From positions 1 through 11,635 of the forward strand of contig JAFVEW010000091.1 of NCBI GenBank assembly GCA_017475805.1: a stretch of 11,635 nt of DNA, in the 5' to 3' direction. Every line of letters starts with the position of its first letter. Within the stretch, counting starts at the first letter, position 1. Below, piece after piece: positions 6,992 through 11,635 of this stretch. The notes beneath the pieces are model-generated. The model did no database searches, was not told the DNA's origin, and saw only the letters and a list, made by a program, of their open reading frames with translations. The translations under genes and the position numbers were made by a program. Source of the DNA: Synergistaceae bacterium. Its GTDB lineage: Bacteria > Synergistota > Synergistia > Synergistales > Aminobacteriaceae.

Positions 6992-7951
6992 ATGTTAGTT
7001 ACTATTGGCTCATTCGACGGCTTTCACAAAGGCCACGAAAAATTATTTGAAATCTGCCGTGAAAACTCTATAAACAATAACTGGGGTGTTGTAACTTTCT
7101 CGCCGCATCCTTCTGAATACATGAAAAAAATAAAAAATTCTATGTTTAATCTGAAAGAGCGCGGCTTTTTAGTGAAAATTTTTGACGTTCCTAATTTTTT
7201 CGTGTTTGAATTTAACGAGGCTTTTAAGAATTTAAGCCCGGAAGAATTTATAGAAATTTTAATAAAAAAATTTAATATCTCCGGCGTTGTCTTCGGGAGC
7301 GATTTTCATTTTGGCCGTGAAAGACTCGGAAGCGCGGATTATCTTGAAAAAATTTATAAAGATAAAATCAAAATTTTCAGATTAAATTTATTCGACAAAA
7401 AAATTTACTCAAGTTCTCAAGCCCGCGAAAAAATTTTGTCCGGCGACATTGACAGCGTTAATAAAATTCTTGGCTATCCTTTCTTTATGATCAGCGATGT
7501 TATTCACGGCAACGCACGAGGACGAACTATGAACTTTCCGACGGCAAATTTGAATCTCAAAAATAGAATCATTCCGGCTTACGGAGTTTACAGCACCGCA
7601 GTTTTGATTAATAGCGAATTTCACTGCGGAGCTTTATCTATCGGAAATAATCCGACTTTCAACGACGTAAACGAGACTCGCACCGAAGTTTTTATCACGG
7701 ATTTTAGCGGCGATATTTACGGCTCAGAAATTTTAATTTTCTTTTTGAAACGTATTCGCGGAATAAAAACTTTTGAAAATCGCGAGGCTTTAATGACTCA
7801 AATAAATTTCGATATAAAAACTTGCGAGGAAATTTTCAAAAATTCGCTTAGAGAATCATCAACGGAAAAATTTTTAGAACGCGCAAAAGAAATTTATTAC
7901 GGAAATCAAGATTTTAATCCTGAAATTATAAATATAAAATCATGCTTATAG
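6992..7951 (+). CDS. ribF: Bifunctional riboflavin kinase / FAD synthetase
   Basis: This 319-residue enzyme phosphorylates riboflavin to FMN and adenylates FMN to FAD. The N-terminal nucleotidyltransferase domain has the H-x-G-H motif in GSFDGFHKGHEKL (H12, H15). Its SSTxIR-like motif is present as SSSQAREKILSGD, so the canonical T and I are replaced. The C-terminal riboflavin kinase domain has GNARGRTMNFPTAN (173-186) with the PTAN metal and substrate loop, followed by YGVYST and NNPTF. The gap to truB is only 9 bases, which leaves no room for an FMN riboswitch. The 3' end overlaps tatD by 10 bases. The C-terminus runs some 40 residues past the kinase core, ending in an acidic and Asn-rich tail. 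Confidence 0.94.
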   Translation: MLVTIGSFDGFHKGHEKLFEICRENSINNNWGVVTFSPHPSEYMKKIKNSMFNLKERGFLVKIFDVPNFFVFEFNEAFKNLSPEEFIEILIKKFNISGVVFGSDFHFGRERLGSADYLEKIYKDKIKIFRLNLFDKKIYSSSQAREKILSGDIDSVNKILGYPFFMISDVIHGNARGRTMNFPTANLNLKNRIIPAYGVYSTAVLINSEFHCGALSIGNNPTFNDVNETRTEVFITDFSGDIYGSEILIFFLKRIRGIKTFENREALMTQINFDIKTCEEIFKNSLRESSTEKFLERAKEIYYGNQDFNPEIINIKSCL

Positions 7952-8703
7952 ATTCACATTGTCATATTAATTCAGCAGATTTAAGGACGCAGGCTCATGA
8001 AGTCGTCGAACGAGCAAACGAAGCAGGCGTGAAAAAAATGATTATCGTCGGCTGCGACTTAGATGACAGCATCGAGGCCGTAGAGTTAGCTCATAAATTT
8101 AATTTTTATGCTTCAATCGGCATTCACCCTCACGAGGCAAAAAGATATTCGGATATTCCCGAAGAATTTTATAATTTAATTCAAGATGAAAAAGTTATAG
8201 CTATAGGCGAAATCGGATTAGATTATCATTATGATTTATCGCCGCGTGATGTTCAGGCTGAAATGTTCGAGCGTCAATTAAAATTCGCTCAGAAAATTAA
8301 AAAGCCCGTGATTTTGCATATCCGTGAAGCGATGGACGACGCTATGAAGATTTTACGCGGATATAAAGACTTGAAATTATTATTTCATTGTTATGCGGGC
8401 GGCTTAGAATTTTTGAACGAAGTTTTAGAATTTGATTCCTTATGTGCTTTCGGCGGTGCTTTAACATGGAAAGGTAAAGCCTCAGAAGAGCTGCGGGAAG
8501 TTTTCAGAAAAATTCCGGGCGATAAAATTCTGCTTGAGACAGACTGTCCTTATATGGCTCCCGTTCCGATGAGAGGCAAGACTAACGAGCCTGCTTTTAT
8601 AAAATTCGTTTACGAACGAGCCGCGCAGGAAAAAGATTTAAGTCTCGAAGAATTAGAAAAAATTATTGAAAAAAATTTTGAAGAGTTTTTTAGTGTTAAA
8701 TAA
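7942..8703 (+). CDS. tatD: TatD family metal-dependent deoxyribonuclease
   Basis: This 253-residue TIM-barrel hydrolase has the usual TatD length. Metal ligands are visible in order: D4-S-H6-C-H8 at the N-terminus, E90 in IGEIGLDYHYD, H126 in ILHIRE, H149 in LFHCYAGG and D201 in LLETDCPYMAP. TatD proteins are 3'-5' exonucleases on single-stranded DNA or RNA and act in repair or DNA turnover. The precise substrate cannot be read from the sequence. The start overlaps the ribF end by 10 bases, so the gene belongs to the same transcription unit. No strong Shine-Dalgarno is seen. Confidence 0.95.
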   Translation: MLIDSHCHINSADLRTQAHEVVERANEAGVKKMIIVGCDLDDSIEAVELAHKFNFYASIGIHPHEAKRYSDIPEEFYNLIQDEKVIAIGEIGLDYHYDLSPRDVQAEMFERQLKFAQKIKKPVILHIREAMDDAMKILRGYKDLKLLFHCYAGGLEFLNEVLEFDSLCAFGGALTWKGKASEELREVFRKIPGDKILLETDCPYMAPVPMRGKTNEPAFIKFVYERAAQEKDLSLEELEKIIEKNFEEFFSVK

Positions 8704-8705
8704 AC

Positions 8706-11635
8706 ATGATTACAGAAAAAAGTTTTGAAGTCTTGCTCTCGGCTCTTGGATTTGAAAAAGACGGCTTGATTTATAAAAAATTTTTCCCGAATTTTAATGT
8801 TGAGCTTTTTGCTGATTTTGCCTCAAAAGAATTATATTATCCCGAAGCTATAAAAGGCCGTGAGCGAAATAATAATTTTAATGCGCCTGAAAATTTCGTC
8901 GTGTTTGAATGTGTTAATAGATTGCTCGAAAAAGGTTATAAGCCCGAAGATATAGAGCTCGAACGTCAATGGCATTTAGGACACGACGCTAAAGGCGGAC
9001 GCGCTGATATTTGCATTAGTGATGGCGACTCTACGCTCGTTATTATCGAGTGCAAAACTTGGGGAAAAGAATTTAACAACGCTTTGCGCGATACTAAAGA
9101 CGACGGCGCACAATTATTTTCGTACTGGCAGCAGGAAGGCTCGTGCAAATGGCTCGTGTTATATGCCTCCGACTTTGACGATGGCAAATTAAATTATCAG
9201 GCTTTAACTATAAATTGCTCGGATGATGCAAACTTAATTTTAACGGCTGAAAAAGACGCTACTATTAAACTTTATAAAAATTCTCACACCGTACCTGAAA
9301 AAGTCGAGGCTTGGAAAGAAACTTATGAAAGCAAAATTTTTGACGATTTAATTTTTTCCGACGAAGCCATCGCCTATAATATCGAAGTCAAGCCTTTACG
9401 CAAAAAAAATTTAGTCGGCTTCGATGAACTTAATAAGGAAAGAATAATAAATCAATTTGAAGAAATCTTGCGACATAACAACGTCAGCGACAAAGAAAAC
9501 GCTTTTAATAGATTAATCGCGCTTTTTATTTGCAAGTTAGTTGACGAAACTCAAACTCTCGAAGCTGGCGAAGTCGAATTTCAATATAAACAGGGCGTCG
9601 ATACTTACGAAAGTTTACAAGACCGTCTTCAGCGTCTTCATAAAGAAGGCATGGATAAATTTATGAAAGAAGACATTTTTTATGTCGATCCGGATTATGC
9701 TAAGCGTTTATTTTCTGTTTACAAGGGCGAGAATAGAAAAAATGCCATAGCCGACTTGCAAAGAACTATCAGAAATCTTAAATTTTTCTCGAATAACGAT
9801 TTTGCTTTCAAAGACGTTCACAACGAAGAATTATTTTTGCAGAACGGCAAAGTTTTAGTCGAAATGGTTCAGCTCTTTGAAAAATTCAGAATCGTTTATA
9901 ATTCTCGTCATCAGTTATTAGGCGACTTGTTTGAGCAATTACTTAACAAAGGTTTCAAGCAGGACGAAGGCCAATTTTTCACGCCGATGCCTATAACGCG
10001 TTTTATTTGGGACTGCTTGCCCGTAGAACGAATGATTAAATTTGAAAACGGGATTATATATCCCAAAGTCATAGATTATTCTTGCGGAGCTGGGCATTTC
10101 TTAACTGAAGCTGTCGAAGCATTGAATTATTTTGCTAAAAAATTTTACGACAAAGATTCAAAAGAGATCAATAACTCATGGACTCGCGACTCTATTTTCG
10201 GAATTGAAAAAGACTACAGGCTCGCTCGCGTTGCTAAAATTTCGCTCTTCATGAACGGCGCGGGCGACGGCAATATAATTTTCGGCGACGGTCTTGAAAG
10301 CAATCCTGATAAAGGTATCAAAGACGGAAGTTTCGATATTTTAGTCGCTAATCCGCCTTACTCTGTCAAAGATTTTATTCAGCACCTCGAAAAAAATGTG
10401 AAAGACAGATTTCTATTAAGCAAAAAAATCGGCCGCAACGGGAGCGAAATTGAAACTCTTTTTGTCGAGCGAATCTCGCAATTATTAAAATCAAAAGGAA
10501 TAGCCGCCGTGATTTTGCCGAGTTCGATTTTGTCTAATAGCAATGAAAGTTATATTGGAGCACGCGAGGAATTTTTACAGAATTTTTATATCCGTGCTAT
10601 CGTGTCGTTCGGTTCAAAGACTTTCAGCGAAACCGGCACTAATACGGTCGTGATGTTTCTTGAAAAATTTGAACAGCCTCCGCGAAAAGTTGATTTATTT
10701 GCAGATTGTGTCGACGCGATTTTCAGAGACGATGAAAATTTAGAGCTCTGGCAAGACAAAGAAATTTTTGAAAATTACACTGCTCATATCGGCGTGAATC
10801 AGGATTTTTATAAATCATTTATTAGGCGCGAATTGTCTCTCGATGACCTAAGCTCAAATGAATATTTCAAGATGTACGTCGACGACTTCTCAACGAAAAA
10901 AAATAATTTCAAGGCCAAGACTCCTGACGAATATCTTCAAAAATTTTATGCTTATGCCCGCGAAATTGAACAGGAAAAAACTTTATATTTCGCTTTGGTC
11001 TATCAGCAAAAAACTTTGATAATAAAAGCTCCGGCCGACAACAAAGAGCAAAAAGAATTTTTAGGTTATGACTGGTCCGACAAAAAAGGCCACGAAGGCA
11101 TTAAAATTATTAAACGTGGCGGAAAACTTTATGACGACCAAAACCGCGCTGCCGATAACACTTTAGCCGCTGCCGTGCGAAAAACTTTCGAGGGCATTAT
11201 GCCGACGCTGACTGACGAACAAGCCGCTTATGCTTCGATTGTAAATACGCGGGATATGTTGGATTTTTCTCGGGTAAGTTTTAATAAAGCTATGAGCTTG
11301 ACTATGCGTAAAACAGAAAAAAATTTTAGTAATTTCCCGTTTCAAAAATTAGAAAATTTACTTGTACCGATAAAAGGAAACATGACAAAGATTCCGAGAG
11401 ATTCTGTTAAAGACGTCGGTGATTTTCCGGTAATAACACAAGAACAGGGAGTTTTTATTTCAGGATACATAGACGGCATAGAGCCAGTAACAGACGTACC
11501 ATTAATTGTTTTTGGCGATCACACTTGCGTATTCAAATATGTTGATTTTAATTTTGTAAGAGGTGCAGACGGTACGCAGTTATTAAAAACCGATGAAGAT
11601 ACTGTAAAGTCTAAATATCTTTATTATTATTTACA
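8706..11635 (+). CDS. Single-chain restriction-modification enzyme (nuclease-m6A methylase-specificity), 3'-partial
   Basis: An uninterrupted frame of 976 codons starts at ATG 8706 and runs off the right edge. Residues about 55-170 form an HsdR-N-like PD-(D/E)xK nuclease: GGRADICI with D101, then LVIIECKTW with E115 and K117. A helical connector follows. The N6-adenine methylase domain (about 400-640) has GQFFTP (422-427), the SAM loop DYSCGAGHFL (from D457), GIEKD, and the catalytic NPPY (549-552). From about residue 877 a type I-like specificity (HsdS) module begins (FPFQKLENLLVPIKG), with FGDHT at 936-940. No helicase motifs are seen, so this is not a classical type I HsdR. It resembles single-chain type IIB/IIG R-M-S enzymes, which methylate and cut at one specific site. 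The rest of the specificity region, including a likely second recognition domain, is beyond the window. It starts 2 bases after the tatD stop with no clear ribosome-binding site. Confidence 0.88.
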   Translation, partial: MITEKSFEVLLSALGFEKDGLIYKKFFPNFNVELFADFASKELYYPEAIKGRERNNNFNAPENFVVFECVNRLLEKGYKPEDIELERQWHLGHDAKGGRADICISDGDSTLVIIECKTWGKEFNNALRDTKDDGAQLFSYWQQEGSCKWLVLYASDFDDGKLNYQALTINCSDDANLILTAEKDATIKLYKNSHTVPEKVEAWKETYESKIFDDLIFSDEAIAYNIEVKPLRKKNLVGFDELNKERIINQFEEILRHNNVSDKENAFNRLIALFICKLVDETQTLEAGEVEFQYKQGVDTYESLQDRLQRLHKEGMDKFMKEDIFYVDPDYAKRLFSVYKGENRKNAIADLQRTIRNLKFFSNNDFAFKDVHNEELFLQNGKVLVEMVQLFEKFRIVYNSRHQLLGDLFEQLLNKGFKQDEGQFFTPMPITRFIWDCLPVERMIKFENGIIYPKVIDYSCGAGHFLTEAVEALNYFAKKFYDKDSKEINNSWTRDSIFGIEKDYRLARVAKISLFMNGAGDGNIIFGDGLESNPDKGIKDGSFDILVANPPYSVKDFIQHLEKNVKDRFLLSKKIGRNGSEIETLFVERISQLLKSKGIAAVILPSSILSNSNESYIGAREEFLQNFYIRAIVSFGSKTFSETGTNTVVMFLEKFEQPPRKVDLFADCVDAIFRDDENLELWQDKEIFENYTAHIGVNQDFYKSFIRRELSLDDLSSNEYFKMYVDDFSTKKNNFKAKTPDEYLQKFYAYAREIEQEKTLYFALVYQQKTLIIKAPADNKEQKEFLGYDWSDKKGHEGIKIIKRGGKLYDDQNRAADNTLAAAVRKTFEGIMPTLTDEQAAYASIVNTRDMLDFSRVSFNKAMSLTMRKTEKNFSNFPFQKLENLLVPIKGNMTKIPRDSVKDVGDFPVITQEQGVFISGYIDGIEPVTDVPLIVFGDHTCVFKYVDFNFVRGADGTQLLKTDEDTVKSKYLYYYL

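Noticed and set aside
8706..11635. Classical type I HsdR or stand-alone HsdM
   Set aside because: There are no helicase (Walker A/DEAD-type) motifs for HsdR, and a stand-alone HsdM would not carry the N-terminal nuclease and the C-terminal specificity module.

Overview
The window carries a bacterial chromosomal segment dominated by a long, tightly packed, plus-strand operon for translation and transcription machinery. The order is rimP, nusA, a ylxR/L7Ae fusion, infB, rbfA, nrnA-type DHH phosphoesterase, truB, ribF and tatD. It is followed two bases later by a very large restriction-modification (R-M) gene that runs off the right edge. A fragment of a divergent minus-strand gene, probably rpoZ (RNA polymerase omega), lies at the left edge. 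The DNA is AT-rich, with many GAA/AAA/AAT and GTC/GAC codons. The gene order, the B. subtilis-length NusA without extra C-terminal repeats and the DHH protein between rbfA and truB fit a Firmicutes- or Synergistota-like anaerobe. The YlxR-L7Ae fusion and the omega-like N-terminus make me lean to Synergistota, but this is a guess from gene content, not a phylogenetic result.

Layout. 1-132: start of rpoZ(-). 133-490: divergent intergenic region with a 12-bp tandem repeat (294-317), a good sigma70-type promoter (385-412) and, just after the predicted transcription start, a terminator-like hairpin with a T tract (437-466) ahead of rimP. 491-5108: rimP, nusA, ylxR/L7Ae, infB and rbfA, with ATGA overlaps at rimP/nusA and infB/rbfA. 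The nusA/ylxR junction is different. A heptamer-repeat inverted structure (2098-2171) supplies the nusA stop codon, the Shine-Dalgarno and start codon of ylxR, and the first residues of its protein. 5077-8703: nrnA, truB, ribF and tatD, mostly overlapping. 8706-11635: a single-chain nuclease-methylase-specificity protein, 3'-truncated by the window.

How the genes work together. RimP, RbfA and TruB serve 30S maturation and tRNA modification, IF2 serves initiation, and NusA acts in elongation and termination. YlxR/L7Ae binds RNA, NrnA degrades oligonucleotides and pAp, RibF makes FMN and FAD, and TatD is a metal-dependent DNase. No terminator is visible between tatD and the R-M gene, so the restriction enzyme appears to be transcribed from the housekeeping operon.

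The points most worth a second look are the putative leader attenuator upstream of rimP-nusA (a plausible NusA autoregulation site), the repeat element that builds the ylxR start, the R-M gene attached to the nusA-infB operon, and the change of codon use in the target-recognition part of that R-M gene. I see no CRISPR array, tRNA, rRNA or insertion sequence.
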